DNA of 64,000 nt from an uncultured Bacteroidales bacterium (GCA_900544535.1 UQVH01000007.1:53352-117351), one strand, 5' to 3'. Numbered from the stretch's first letter, positions 52,246-61,020 are shown. A program made the numbers and translations. Notes: generated by a model not told the origin, from the sequence alone.

Positions 52246-52860
52246 ATGAAAAAGACATCAATCTTTACTTTTCTTGCTCTTTTCTGCCTTGCATTGGTTT
52301 CATGCGGCGGATCATCCAAATCTGCATCTTCTGAAGAGGCTGCCGGTGCTATCAGTGTGGATCAGCTGCTTGCCGATGCAGAAAATCTTGTAGGCGATAC
52401 ACTTGAAATCGAAGGCGTATGCTCTCACCTTTGTCGTCACGGCGGCCGCAAGGCGTTTGTCGTTGGATCGGCTGACAGTGTATTGATCCGTTGCGAGGCT
52501 TTCCCTCTGATGGGTGAACCGTTCCCGAAATCCACAATCCATCAGCCTATCCGTGTAAAGGGTGTGGTATGCGAGGAACGTATCGACGAAGAAGCCATAC
52601 AGAAAATGATCCAGCAGTATGCTGAAACTCAGAAGGCTGCCGCAGAAAAGGCTGCTGAAGCCGGTGAAGATGCTCCCGCTGAGGTTGAAGTGGGTTGTGC
52701 TACCGAGCGTGCCGCTCAGGGTCAGAAGAACCTGACTGCTTTTGAGGACCGCATAGCCGACTATCGTGCCAAAATAGCAGCCCGTCAGGCAAAGGAGGGC
52801 AAACCTTACCTTTCGTTCTATTGCCTCCAGGCAATTTCCTATGAAATTCTTCCTGAATAA
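52246..52860 (+). CDS. OB-fold-like lipoprotein with a Cys-His motif
   Basis: A 204-residue lipoprotein: lipobox LALVSC with Cys20, a Ser/Glu linker, and a small beta domain (GDTLEIEGVC ... IRVKGVVCEERI) resembling the OB-fold tRNA_anti-like group. Residues 59-65 read C-S-H-L-C-R-H, followed by GGRK, so four potential metal ligands alternate in one strand. An Ala/Glu-rich helix (about 118-150) follows. It is the last gene of the receptor/ABC operon. Metal or heme binding is my inference from the motif; there is no direct proof. Confidence 0.75.
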   Translation: MKKTSIFTFLALFCLALVSCGGSSKSASSEEAAGAISVDQLLADAENLVGDTLEIEGVCSHLCRHGGRKAFVVGSADSVLIRCEAFPLMGEPFPKSTIHQPIRVKGVVCEERIDEEAIQKMIQQYAETQKAAAEKAAEAGEDAPAEVEVGCATERAAQGQKNLTAFEDRIADYRAKIAARQAKEGKPYLSFYCLQAISYEILPE

Positions 52861-52916
52861 TGCGCTTTGCTGATTCAGATTAGGATTATTACCGGAATTT
52901 CTGACTGAAATTCGGC

Positions 52917-52955
52917 TCCCTGTTCCAGACCAACTATCTGTAACAGGGATTTTTT
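52917..52955 (+). terminator. Terminator of the receptor/ABC operon
   Basis: Eight-base stem TCCCTGTT / AACAGGGA (52917-52924 with 52942-52949) and six T. It separates the operon from the fimbrial cluster. Confidence 0.82.
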
Positions 52956-53034
52956 GTATCCGTATGTGGAGGTTGTCTATTGAACTGATACTGATAGCGG
53001 AATGTTTAAGATATCAGAAGCAACCGAATGAAAA

Positions 53035-54096
53035 ATGAAAGCGAGGGAATCTGACGTAAAGAAGAGATATAAATGTGCAGGATGTAGATTGCATAAGTGT
53101 GTCGTGCATTTATGTTTGTGTCTTGCTGCTGTCTGTATGTGTGCGTGCCATCAGAAAGAACTTGTTTATCCTGCATCCACAATGGTAAAGGTCACCATAG
53201 CCTTTGACTGGTCCGAGGCTCCGATGGCAGACCCGGAAGGGATGACTGTGGTATTTTTCCCCGTCGGCGATGAGGGGCGTATATGGCGTTATGAACTTAA
53301 GGGCCGTGACGGCGGTACGATTGAGATTCCCCTGGGTAATTACAGGATGCTTACTTACAATAATGACACAAAATATATTCAGTATGACGGAATATCAGGA
53401 TTTGACAGTTACAAAGCCTATACATCGGCGGTGTCTCCCGCATGGCCGCAGTCTGTGACCGGGGATTTTCCGGAGATAGAGTCGTATAAAAGTTTTCGCA
53501 GTCCGGACATGCTGTATTGCGGGACGGCTTATGATGTTTCAGTCGGACTGTGTTCGGTCTCGTATAGATCACATGTCTCAGGAACAGATCCGGAATCAAT
53601 AGAAATCAAAGAATGTGGCAAACATATTATAAAGTGTTATCCGTCGCCGCGGACTTCGACTTATACCTGTGTGTTCCGGAATGTTGTGAATATTGAAAGT
53701 ATGCGTCGCGGGTATTGTCTGCTAACGGGGCTTTCTCCCTCAGAACTGATTGCAGCCGATATCCTTTCCGAATCGGAGGGCGCTTATATATTTTCAGCGC
53801 AACGTTATGATACTGAAATATCGGGATCGACGATTGCATTCGGGAACTCTTTATCTCCGTCAGTCCATCAATATCTGTACCTTGTTGCCGTATTGGCTGA
53901 CGGTAGCGTGGAAGCGTATTGTCATGACGTTTCCGAACAGATTGTGAACTCCCCGGATAAAAGGAATGTTATGATTATAATCGACGGGATTGAATTTCCG
54001 GATGTGCATCCGGTCGGTCCTGACGATCCGGCGACAGATTTTGAGGTCGGAGTCGATGATTGGGAAATGATAATTATCAATCATATAATCGTGTAA
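53035..54096 (+). CDS. DUF5119 family lipoprotein
   Basis: A 353-residue protein with a Cys-rich hydrophobic N-terminus and a likely lipobox AVCMCAC (Cys about residue 38). The n-region is unusually long and basic. The chain includes VKVTIAFDWSEAPMADPEGM and YRMLTYNNDTKYIQYDG, which match DUF5119 proteins encoded beside fimbrillins in Bacteroidales. It is probably a periplasm-side or outer-membrane anchor or assembly accessory of the fimbria. It is followed after 42 bases by the fimbrillin gene. Confidence 0.78.
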   Translation: MKARESDVKKRYKCAGCRLHKCVVHLCLCLAAVCMCACHQKELVYPASTMVKVTIAFDWSEAPMADPEGMTVVFFPVGDEGRIWRYELKGRDGGTIEIPLGNYRMLTYNNDTKYIQYDGISGFDSYKAYTSAVSPAWPQSVTGDFPEIESYKSFRSPDMLYCGTAYDVSVGLCSVSYRSHVSGTDPESIEIKECGKHIIKCYPSPRTSTYTCVFRNVVNIESMRRGYCLLTGLSPSELIAADILSESEGAYIFSAQRYDTEISGSTIAFGNSLSPSVHQYLYLVAVLADGSVEAYCHDVSEQIVNSPDKRNVMIIIDGIEFPDVHPVGPDDPATDFEVGVDDWEMIIINHIIV

Positions 54097-54138
54097 CAGC
54101 GAGTCAATTTATTTATATACAACGAAAAGTCGTGTAGT

Positions 54139-55224
54139 ATGAGACATTTTAAGATTTTTATGCTGGCTTCACTAAGCCTTTCACTCGGTCTGTCATCTTG
54201 TTCGTCAGAAGCAGACGATCCGATAGCAACAGATGAGGATAACATCATCCGTTTTACAGCTGCCAGTCCGCAGGCTCAGAACCGTGCGTCGGCAGACATC
54301 ACGACAAGTAACCTGAATCAGTTCTTTGTCTATGGTTATCTTACCTCAAACGGGTCTCTGTATATGTCAAATGTCGAGGTCAACAAGACAGGTACGAATC
54401 TTTGGGAATACTCTCCCGTCAAGTATTGGCCTTCGGGTGATGCCATAAATTTTTATGCTTATGCTCCTGCCAATATGCTGGCGCCCGGTATCACACCTCT
54501 TGACAAGATCGCGTTTACGAATGACGGATACACTGATTTCATATATGCGGTGTCTCCGGATATGACACAACCTGCTTCCGGAAGCAATGCGCAGGTTAAA
54601 TTCAATTTCCGCCATGCACTGGCCAAGGTCACGGTCATGCTCAGTTCGACAGATACCAAACTTAAGGTCCGTGTCAATAACGTAACCATCGTTGGCGTAA
54701 ATAAGAATGGCGATTTCGAGTTCCCGTCTTCTTCCACCGCCGAAAATCCCGGATCAGCCGCTGCATCTTCGATCGGAACATGGAGCAATCTTTCAGGTAG
54801 AAGTATAGCAGTACTGCATATGGCTCAAAGACAAAATGAAATCCTGACTCTGACATCTCAGCCGATAGATGCTGATACGGATGGCAATTCAATAAAGTTC
54901 TTTATCCCTCAGGAGCTGCCTTTCGTTCAGGGTGGAGACTATGACAATGAGGTGTATTTGCTCATGACCTGTGCCATATATGACAATGCAACGGGTACAA
55001 AAGTCTGGCCGAACGCAAACACGCCTGAAGAAAATCTCTCGAACATGGGAGCCGAAGGAGTTATTCATCTTTCACTGCAAGGTCCGTCATTTACAGCATG
55101 GCAGGGAGGTTATCATTATGTATATAATGTGGTTATCAACGGTCATCCCGATATGTCGCAAATAGAATTCGGCGATCCATCGGTCGACAGCTATGTCACA
55201 GTCACAACTCAGCTTCAGCCATAA
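54139..55224 (+). CDS. Fimbrillin family protein (Mfa-like lipoprotein)
   Basis: A 361-residue lipoprotein with a lipobox LSSCSS (Cys about residue 21) and the Mfa_like_1/fimbrillin pattern: DNIIRFTAASPQ near the N-terminus, then YFVYG-type strands, PVKYWPSGDAINFYAYAP, and a second half with VKFNFRHALAKVTVML. Such proteins are exported as lipoproteins, trimmed by a gingipain-like protease and polymerised by strand exchange. It could be a stalk or tip subunit; I cannot tell which. It lies between DUF5119 and DUF3575 genes. Confidence 0.85.
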   Translation: MRHFKIFMLASLSLSLGLSSCSSEADDPIATDEDNIIRFTAASPQAQNRASADITTSNLNQFFVYGYLTSNGSLYMSNVEVNKTGTNLWEYSPVKYWPSGDAINFYAYAPANMLAPGITPLDKIAFTNDGYTDFIYAVSPDMTQPASGSNAQVKFNFRHALAKVTVMLSSTDTKLKVRVNNVTIVGVNKNGDFEFPSSSTAENPGSAAASSIGTWSNLSGRSIAVLHMAQRQNEILTLTSQPIDADTDGNSIKFFIPQELPFVQGGDYDNEVYLLMTCAIYDNATGTKVWPNANTPEENLSNMGAEGVIHLSLQGPSFTAWQGGYHYVYNVVINGHPDMSQIEFGDPSVDSYVTVTTQLQP

Positions 55225-55275
55225 TTTCGATCTCTGATTTTTCCTGCAATTTTACTCAATCAGATCCGGAAGCCA

Positions 55276-56505
55276 ATGAGACATGTGTTTATTATACTGT
55301 GTATTTTGGTATCAGTCGGCGATATGCCGGCCAGAATCATGTCTGATAGCGTGACTGTATATTTCCCGGTTTCAAGGTCAAACCTTGAAACCGGTTATAT
55401 GGACAACGGTATACGATTGGATACATTCATGTGTCACATAGATTCGATTTTGCTTGTTCATCCGGCTCCGATTGTGCGAAATGTAGAGGTATATGGCGCT
55501 GCTTCACCTGAGGGAAGCTATGAGTTTGATAGATTGCTCTCCGGACAGAGAGCTGATGAGATACTTAAATTCTTGGGCAGGAAATTGCAGATTCCTGACA
55601 GTGTCGTCTCGGTCAGATATGCTGTACGGAATTGGAAAGTCTTACGCTCTGTCCTTGGATCAGACAGTTTAATCCCCGGCCGTGAGGCTGTGATGAGTTT
55701 ACTGGATTCAAATCTGTCTTATGTATCAGGGTCGATGACAAAAAGGCAAAGTGACCGGCTGTTGCAGAAAATCCGTTCGTTGGATAATGGGAAACCATAT
55801 CGGATGATGCTGAAAAAGATTTTCCCATTTCTTCGTGAAGCTTCCCTGATAATAACGTTTTATTCCGGTATTGAAAAAATCAGACCGGATAGTCTGGTAA
55901 TAAGGCAGAAGACTGTAAGTCCGGATACCATTCCGCTGAGATTTTCTTTGCCGGAATTTCCTGAAATTCCTGAATCAAGGACAAAATGGGCTTTGAGGAC
56001 AAATATGTTGTTGGATGTATTCGGTGTTCCCGGAATAGGTGCCGAGCTCAGTCTGGGACAGCATCTCAGTCTGCAGGGAGAATGGATGTATGCCTGGTGG
56101 TCGCATCGGGCCGATAATTTCTTCTGGCGATTGTATGGCGGGGATATAGGTTTGAGATGGTGGTTCGGTAAGCAGGCTGCACGCAGGCGGTTGTCGGGAC
56201 ATCATATCGGAGTATATGCCCAGGCCCTGATATGGGATTTTGAGTTTGGCAAACGCGGATATATGGGCGGTGTGCCGGGTGATGCGATATGGCAACGGGC
56301 CAATATCGGTGCCGGTGTGGAATATGGCTATTCTTTGCCTGTCGCAGACAGATGGAACATCGACTTTTGCATAGGAATCGGCTATCTGGGAGGATCGTAT
56401 CGTGAATATCTTCCGCTCTGCGGACAATATGTCTGGCAACGGACAAAGAATCTGAACTATGTAGGCCCGACGAAAGCTGAGATCGCACTGGTTTACAGAT
56501 TTTGA
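55276..56505 (+). CDS. DUF3575 family protein with OmpA-like N-terminal domain
   Basis: A 409-residue exported protein. The signal peptide ends near residue 20. An OmpA/peptidoglycan-binding-like half follows (VRNVEVYGAASPEGSYEFDRLLSGQRADEIL), then a C-terminal barrel-like half beginning KWALRTNMLLDVFGVPGIGAEL and ending YRF. DUF3575 proteins accompany fimbrillin genes and probably anchor the fimbria in the outer membrane and cell wall. It closes the cluster 51 bases after the fimbrillin. Confidence 0.87.
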   Translation: MRHVFIILCILVSVGDMPARIMSDSVTVYFPVSRSNLETGYMDNGIRLDTFMCHIDSILLVHPAPIVRNVEVYGAASPEGSYEFDRLLSGQRADEILKFLGRKLQIPDSVVSVRYAVRNWKVLRSVLGSDSLIPGREAVMSLLDSNLSYVSGSMTKRQSDRLLQKIRSLDNGKPYRMMLKKIFPFLREASLIITFYSGIEKIRPDSLVIRQKTVSPDTIPLRFSLPEFPEIPESRTKWALRTNMLLDVFGVPGIGAELSLGQHLSLQGEWMYAWWSHRADNFFWRLYGGDIGLRWWFGKQAARRRLSGHHIGVYAQALIWDFEFGKRGYMGGVPGDAIWQRANIGAGVEYGYSLPVADRWNIDFCIGIGYLGGSYREYLPLCGQYVWQRTKNLNYVGPTKAEIALVYRF

Positions 56506-56533
56506 ACAGACAACAGACATTTGATCCTAGTAA

Positions 56534-56575
56534 ATATAAAAAGGAGACACCACGGTTCAATGAGGTATCTCCTTT
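56534..56575 (-). terminator. Terminator of the rfb operon (shared)
   Basis: Stem AAAGGAGA-ACC / GGT-TCTCCTTT with one mismatch. On the minus strand it is followed by TTTTTATA. It lies between convergent DUF3575 and rfbB genes. Confidence 0.65.
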
Positions 56576-56643
56576 CGGATAGCTGATAGACCGGACACCT
56601 GTTAGAGGTCGTTTAAAAACAAATGTGAGGCCGGTCGTGGATT

Positions 56644-57780
56644 TCAGCGGTTGGCGTACATGTCTTCGTAGTAGCTCTGGTAGTCGCCGGAGGTGATGTT
56701 GTCCATCCAGGGCTGGTTGTCGAGATACCAGCGGACGGTCTTTTCGATTCCTTCCTCGAACTGGAGGGATGGTTCCCAGCCGAGTTCGCGCTGGAGCTTG
56801 CGGGAGTCGATGGCGTAGCGCATGTCATGGCCCGGACGGTCGGTGACATAGGTGATCAGGTTGTCGGAATAGCCGTCAGGGTTGCCCAGCAGACGGTCGA
56901 CAGTGCGGATGATGACTTTGATCAGGTCGATGTTTTTCCATTCGTTGAAGCCTCCGATATTGTATGTCTCGGCGATCTTGCCTTTGTGGAAGATAAGGTC
57001 AATGGCGCGGGCATGATCTTCGACAAAGAGCCAGTCGCGGACATTTTCTCCCTTGCCGTAGACAGGCAGTGGCTTGCGGTGACGGATATTGTTGATAAAC
57101 AGCGGAATGAGTTTTTCCGGGAACTGATAGGGTCCGTAGTTGTTCGAGCAGTTGGTGACCAGCGTGGGCATTCCGTAGGTGTCGTGATAGGAGCGCACGA
57201 AGTGATCGCTGGAAGCTTTCGAAGCCGAATAGGGGGAGTGGGGATTGTATTTGGTGGTCTCCAGGAAGAATTCGGAGCCGTAGGCGTGGTGATGGTCGGT
57301 TGAGGAGGCTACGGTGGTGAACGGTGATTCGATGCCTTCGGGATCGGTCAGTTCGAGGGCGCCGTAGACTTCATCGGTAGAGATGTGGTAGAAGAGCTTG
57401 CCTTCGTATTTTTCCGGAAGTGATTCCCAGTATTCCTTGGCTGCCTGGAGGAGGGAGAGGGTGCCCATGACGTTGGTGCGGGCAAATGTGAACGGATCTT
57501 TGATCGAACGGTCTACGTGGCTTTCGGCGGCCAGATGGATGATGCCGTCGATGCGATGACCGGTAATTATACGCCGCATTTCGTCAAGATCGGCTATGTC
57601 TGCCTTGACGAATGTGTAGTTCGGCCGGTCTTCGATGTCTTTGAGATTGGCAAGGTTGCCGGCGTAGGTCAGTTTGTCGAGGTTGACGATATGATAGTCG
57701 GGATATTTGTTGACAAACAGACGGACTACATGTGAGCCGATGAATCCGGCACCGCCGGTTATAAGTATGTTACGCTTCAT
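56644..57780 (-). CDS. rfbB: dTDP-glucose 4,6-dehydratase
   Basis: Second step of dTDP-L-rhamnose synthesis. The 378-residue SDR enzyme has the NAD loop GGAGFIGSHVVRLF (residues 8-21), HLAAESHVDRSI, STDEVYGAL, and the Tyr-x3-Lys pair in YSASKASSDHFVRSYHDTYG. The GTPase-like names do not apply; this is a clear RmlB. It is the last gene of the rfb operon, after an acetyltransferase gene (20-base gap). Confidence 0.96.
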   Translation of the reverse strand: MKRNILITGGAGFIGSHVVRLFVNKYPDYHIVNLDKLTYAGNLANLKDIEDRPNYTFVKADIADLDEMRRIITGHRIDGIIHLAAESHVDRSIKDPFTFARTNVMGTLSLLQAAKEYWESLPEKYEGKLFYHISTDEVYGALELTDPEGIESPFTTVASSTDHHHAYGSEFFLETTKYNPHSPYSASKASSDHFVRSYHDTYGMPTLVTNCSNNYGPYQFPEKLIPLFINNIRHRKPLPVYGKGENVRDWLFVEDHARAIDLIFHKGKIAETYNIGGFNEWKNIDLIKVIIRTVDRLLGNPDGYSDNLITYVTDRPGHDMRYAIDSRKLQRELGWEPSLQFEEGIEKTVRWYLDNQPWMDNITSGDYQSYYEDMYANR

Positions 57781-57800
57781 TTGTTTAAAATCTAAGTTCG

Positions 57801-58499
57801 TTAATTTGAATATATAATTTCCGCTTGCGTTTTGTCGAGATATACCGGGGTTGAGTGTACAATCGTTTTATGTTCATTCGATATAAGGGACTTTTGTGCA
57901 CAGCCGACAGGCTTATGTAATATTGTGTCAGCTCCGACAACACATTCCGGCGGAACTGTTGCATTTTTATACAATTTGCAGCCTGTTGCTATCCATGTAT
58001 TATGGCCGACATGGATCGGTCCGTAAGCTTTGCCGGGACAAGGTCGGGTTGATGTCAGTTTATGAAAATCCGTATCAATAAACAGACAATCCCATCCTAT
58101 AAGGACATTGTCTTCAAACGTTATGCTGTTATAACATGCAAGTTTTAGAGAACATGTAGCCAAGACATCGTCACCAAATGTTAAAGTCCCGGACTTTCCT
58201 ACCGAAATGGCCGAATTGTTTCCGATTGTGAGTTTCCCGTTGAATATTATCTTCCCTTTATTTTCAAATTTTATACCTGAATCCGGATATATAGACACGA
58301 GGTTGACACCAAGTTTTATCATACCGAATTTTATGGGACAATTGAATTCAAACTTACCGGTACATTTGAGTTTCTTAGGCTTATAAAATAATATAGGCAG
58401 TTTCCATGCCTGGCGCATGGGCAGATGCCGGAAGTTGAAATAGACGGATTGCAGGAGAGAGCGCAATATCCATCTGTTGTCCCATATTTTATTCAACAT
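57801..58499 (-). CDS. Left-handed beta-helix acetyltransferase within the rfb operon
   Basis: A 232-residue protein with hexapeptide-like repeats (GKLTIGNNSAISVGKSG, DDVLATCSLKLACYNSI, DNVLIGWDCLFIDTDFH) and the acceptor region GPIHVGHNTWIATGCKLYKN, placing it with WbbJ/maltose O-acetyltransferase-like enzymes. The catalytic His is probably in DTDFH or VGHNTW. I use the ATG at 58499, which overlaps the rfbD stop; a longer frame to 58544 would overlap rfbD more. It is visibly AT-richer than its neighbours, so it may have been acquired. Likely decorates a surface glycan. Confidence 0.83.
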   Translation of the reverse strand: MLNKIWDNRWILRSLLQSVYFNFRHLPMRQAWKLPILFYKPKKLKCTGKFEFNCPIKFGMIKLGVNLVSIYPDSGIKFENKGKIIFNGKLTIGNNSAISVGKSGTLTFGDDVLATCSLKLACYNSITFEDNVLIGWDCLFIDTDFHKLTSTRPCPGKAYGPIHVGHNTWIATGCKLYKNATVPPECVVGADTILHKPVGCAQKSLISNEHKTIVHSTPVYLDKTQAEIIYSN

Positions 58500-59362
58500 A
58501 TATTCGACAAATTGGAAATGCAAGTTTTCAGCGAGTCGGTCCAATAGGGGATACTGAGTTTGAATGTGTCCTTGAATTTTGTTTTGTCGAGGACTGAATA
58601 TGAGGGACGGACTACGGGCGATGGAAATTCATCGGAGTGACAGGGCCGGATATCGCAGCCGGTATTGCCTGACATCCCGGCTATCATCTTTGTGAAGTCG
58701 TACCATGAGCACACACCTTCGTTGGAGTAATGGTAAATTCCTTCATTTCCGTCGATCTTGCCGTTGTCGATAATATCGACAATAGCGTCGGCGAGATCCT
58801 GAGCATAGGTCGGTGTTCCTGCCTGGTCAAAAACGACATTGAGCTGAGGACGTGTTGCCGTAAGGTTGAGCATGGTCTTGACGAAGTTTTTGCCGTATTC
58901 CGAATAGAGCCATGCGGTACGGATGATTATGTGGCGGCAACCGCTTTTCAGGATTTCTTCTTCGCCGTGGAGTTTTGTACGACCATAGGCTCCGGTAGGG
59001 TTGAGCGGTTCTTCTTCTGTACGGGGGGTGTTGCCGAGATTGCCGCCGAACACATAGTCGGTCGAGATGTGGATAAGAGGGATATTGTTGTCGGCGGCGG
59101 CTTTGGCGAGATAGCCGACAGCAGTGGCGTTTATTCTCTCAGCGATCTCTTCCTGCTCTTCAGCCCGGTCAACATTGGTGTAGGCCGCACAATTGATGAT
59201 TGCCTGAAAATCGTTGCATTTGACTCCTAAGGCAACAGCCTGAGGATCAGTGATATCAAGATCGTCGGCGTCAGTGAAAATATATTCGTTGGGAGATTTT
59301 TCAGCGGCTTTTTTCAGACTATTACCAAGCTGGCCGTCGCCTCCTGTGACAAGTATTCGCAT
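58493..59362 (-). CDS. rfbD: dTDP-4-dehydrorhamnose reductase
   Basis: Final step to dTDP-L-rhamnose. The 289-residue SDR enzyme has the nucleotide loop TGGDGQLGNSLKKA (residues 6-19), INCAAYTNVDRAEEQEE, STDYVFGG and the Tyr-x3-Lys pair in GAYGRTKLHGEE. It starts 50 bases after the rfbC stop. The stop overlaps the start of the acetyltransferase. Confidence 0.95.
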   Translation of the reverse strand: MRILVTGGDGQLGNSLKKAAEKSPNEYIFTDADDLDITDPQAVALGVKCNDFQAIINCAAYTNVDRAEEQEEIAERINATAVGYLAKAAADNNIPLIHISTDYVFGGNLGNTPRTEEEPLNPTGAYGRTKLHGEEEILKSGCRHIIIRTAWLYSEYGKNFVKTMLNLTATRPQLNVVFDQAGTPTYAQDLADAIVDIIDNGKIDGNEGIYHYSNEGVCSWYDFTKMIAGMSGNTGCDIRPCHSDEFPSPVVRPSYSVLDKTKFKDTFKLSIPYWTDSLKTCISNLSNIC

Positions 59363-59412
59363 ATGAATGTATTGATGGATTGATTTTAACTCGTGGTTTA
59401 AACGACCTTTTA

Positions 59413-59991
59413 CTATTTAAAGTTATACAGATCCGCTGAATAATCGAATGGAGAATCAAAGTCGGCAAGCAGCGGATGACGGAGATCTTTTTCGCTGAGG
59501 ATGGCTTTTGCCGGATCTATATGCCAGTCGATGCCGAGGGTCGTATCCTGAATGGAGATGCCCCCGTCGGCCTGCGGCGCGTAATAATTATCACACTTGT
59601 ATTGAAATACCGCTATATCAGACAGGACTGCAAATCCATGAGCAAAGCCACGCGGTACGAAAAACTGGCGGTGATTCTCGTCCGAAAGCTCGACGGCCAC
59701 GTGTTTGCCGTAGGTAGGTGATCCTTTACGAATATCCACAGCTACGTCAAGCACACGACCCTTGACACAACGGACGAGCTTTGACTGCGTGAACGGCGGA
59801 GCCTGAAAATGCAGACCGCGCATGACTCCGTAAGTCGAGCAACTTTCATTGTCCTGAACGAAATCGACGGGCCGTACTTTTTCATCGAACTCCCGTTTGG
59901 AATAACTTTCAAAAAAATAGCCGCGGGAGTCTTTGAAAATACGTGGCTCGATGATTACAACGCCATCTATATCGGTTTTGATTACTTCCAT
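59413..59991 (-). CDS. rfbC: dTDP-4-dehydrorhamnose 3,5-epimerase
   Basis: Cupin-fold epimerase, 192 residues. The family segments are SRGYFFESYSKREFDE near the N-terminus, QDNESCSTYGVMRGLHFQAPP (the His in LHFQ is the catalytic base) and FFVPRGFAHGFAVLSD. It is in the usual rfbA-C-D order, 29 bases after rfbA. Confidence 0.96.
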   Translation of the reverse strand: MEVIKTDIDGVVIIEPRIFKDSRGYFFESYSKREFDEKVRPVDFVQDNESCSTYGVMRGLHFQAPPFTQSKLVRCVKGRVLDVAVDIRKGSPTYGKHVAVELSDENHRQFFVPRGFAHGFAVLSDIAVFQYKCDNYYAPQADGGISIQDTTLGIDWHIDPAKAILSEKDLRHPLLADFDSPFDYSADLYNFK

Positions 59992-60020
59992 ATTATATAA
60001 TTGATAATGCCTGATGGTGT

Positions 60021-60926
60021 TCAGTCAAGATTCGGGTATTCGGTACGGTCAATCTCGTCAATCACATTCATGAGATATTGCCCGTATTGATTTTTGAGCA
60101 TCGGGCCGGCTATCTCGATCATACGTTCCCGCGAAATCCAGCCCTGTCGGTAGGCTATTCCCTCAAGGCAGGCAATCTTGAGTCCCTGACGCTTTTCGAG
60201 CACTTCCACATAGATCGACGCTTCGGCCAATGAATCGTGAGTCCCGGTATCAAGCCAGGCAAAGCCTCTCGGAAGGGTCTGGACCTTCAGGTCTCCGTCC
60301 TTAAGAAATTCCTGATTGACAGTGGTGATTTCCAGCTCGCCACGGGCCGAAGGTTTGATCCGTGCGGCTATGTCGACCACTCGGTTGGGATAGAAGTAAA
60401 GGCCGACGACGGCATAATTTGATTTCGGATGCTCCGGCTTCTCCTCGATCGAAAGGCATTTGCCGTTTTTGTCAAACTCAGCCACGCCATAGCGCTCCGG
60501 ATCACTGACCCAGTAGCCGAACACAGTGGCTTTGTTCTCCTTCTCGGCGGCTGCAACCGATTCCTGTAACAATCCGGAAAATCCCGCACCATGGAAAATA
60601 TTGTCACCGAGCACCAGGCAGGCACAATCATCGCCGATAAACTCCTTGCCGATGATGAAAGCCTGGGCCAGACCGTCAGGTGAAGGCTGTTCGGCATATT
60701 CAAAACGTACTCCGAAATCGCTTCCGTCACCCAGAAGACGCCTGAAGCCCGGAAGATCGTTAGGAGTGGATATGATCAATATATCCCTGATCCCTGCGAG
60801 CATAAGGGTTGAGATCGGGTAGTAGATCATAGGCTTGTCATATATGGGCAGCATCTGTTTGCTGACCCCCTTCGTGATAGGGTAGAGGCGTGTGCCTGAC
60901 CCACCGGCTAATACGATTCCTTTCAT
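60021..60926 (-). CDS. rfbA: Glucose-1-phosphate thymidylyltransferase
   Basis: First step of dTDP-L-rhamnose synthesis. From the ATG at 60926 the 301-residue protein begins KGIVLAGGSGTRLYPITKG, the nucleotide-binding motif of RmlA; an upstream in-frame ATG at 61019 would add 31 atypical residues before it. Further motifs: SKQMLPIYDKPMIYYPIS, VLGDNIFHG, SIEEKPEHPKSNYAVVGLYF and the C-terminal LDTGTHDSLAEAS. It is the first gene of the rfb operon, read from a promoter in the 3' end of ogt. Confidence 0.97.
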   Translation of the reverse strand: MKGIVLAGGSGTRLYPITKGVSKQMLPIYDKPMIYYPISTLMLAGIRDILIISTPNDLPGFRRLLGDGSDFGVRFEYAEQPSPDGLAQAFIIGKEFIGDDCACLVLGDNIFHGAGFSGLLQESVAAAEKENKATVFGYWVSDPERYGVAEFDKNGKCLSIEEKPEHPKSNYAVVGLYFYPNRVVDIAARIKPSARGELEITTVNQEFLKDGDLKVQTLPRGFAWLDTGTHDSLAEASIYVEVLEKRQGLKIACLEGIAYRQGWISRERMIEIAGPMLKNQYGQYLMNVIDEIDRTEYPNLD

Positions 60927-60988
60927 GGTAGATGGAGAATGGGGTTTCTGTGTTATGTTACGACAGTGTTTAGGCGCCGTGAATTGTG

Positions 60989-61020
60989 CAAAATTACGAA
61001 ATATCAGATGATTTTTCAAA
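60989..61020 (-). promoter_or_regulatory. Promoter of the rfb operon, inside the ogt gene
   Basis: TTTG (61017-61020), 20 bases, TAATTTTG (60989-60996) on the minus strand. The -7 box coincides with the ogt stop codon (60994-60996). Confidence 0.68.

Noticed and set aside
52246..52860. Assigning the Cys/His lipoprotein to a known copper chaperone family
   Set aside because: The motif suggests metal binding, but the fold seems OB-like and I see no match to NosL or CopZ sequence patterns.
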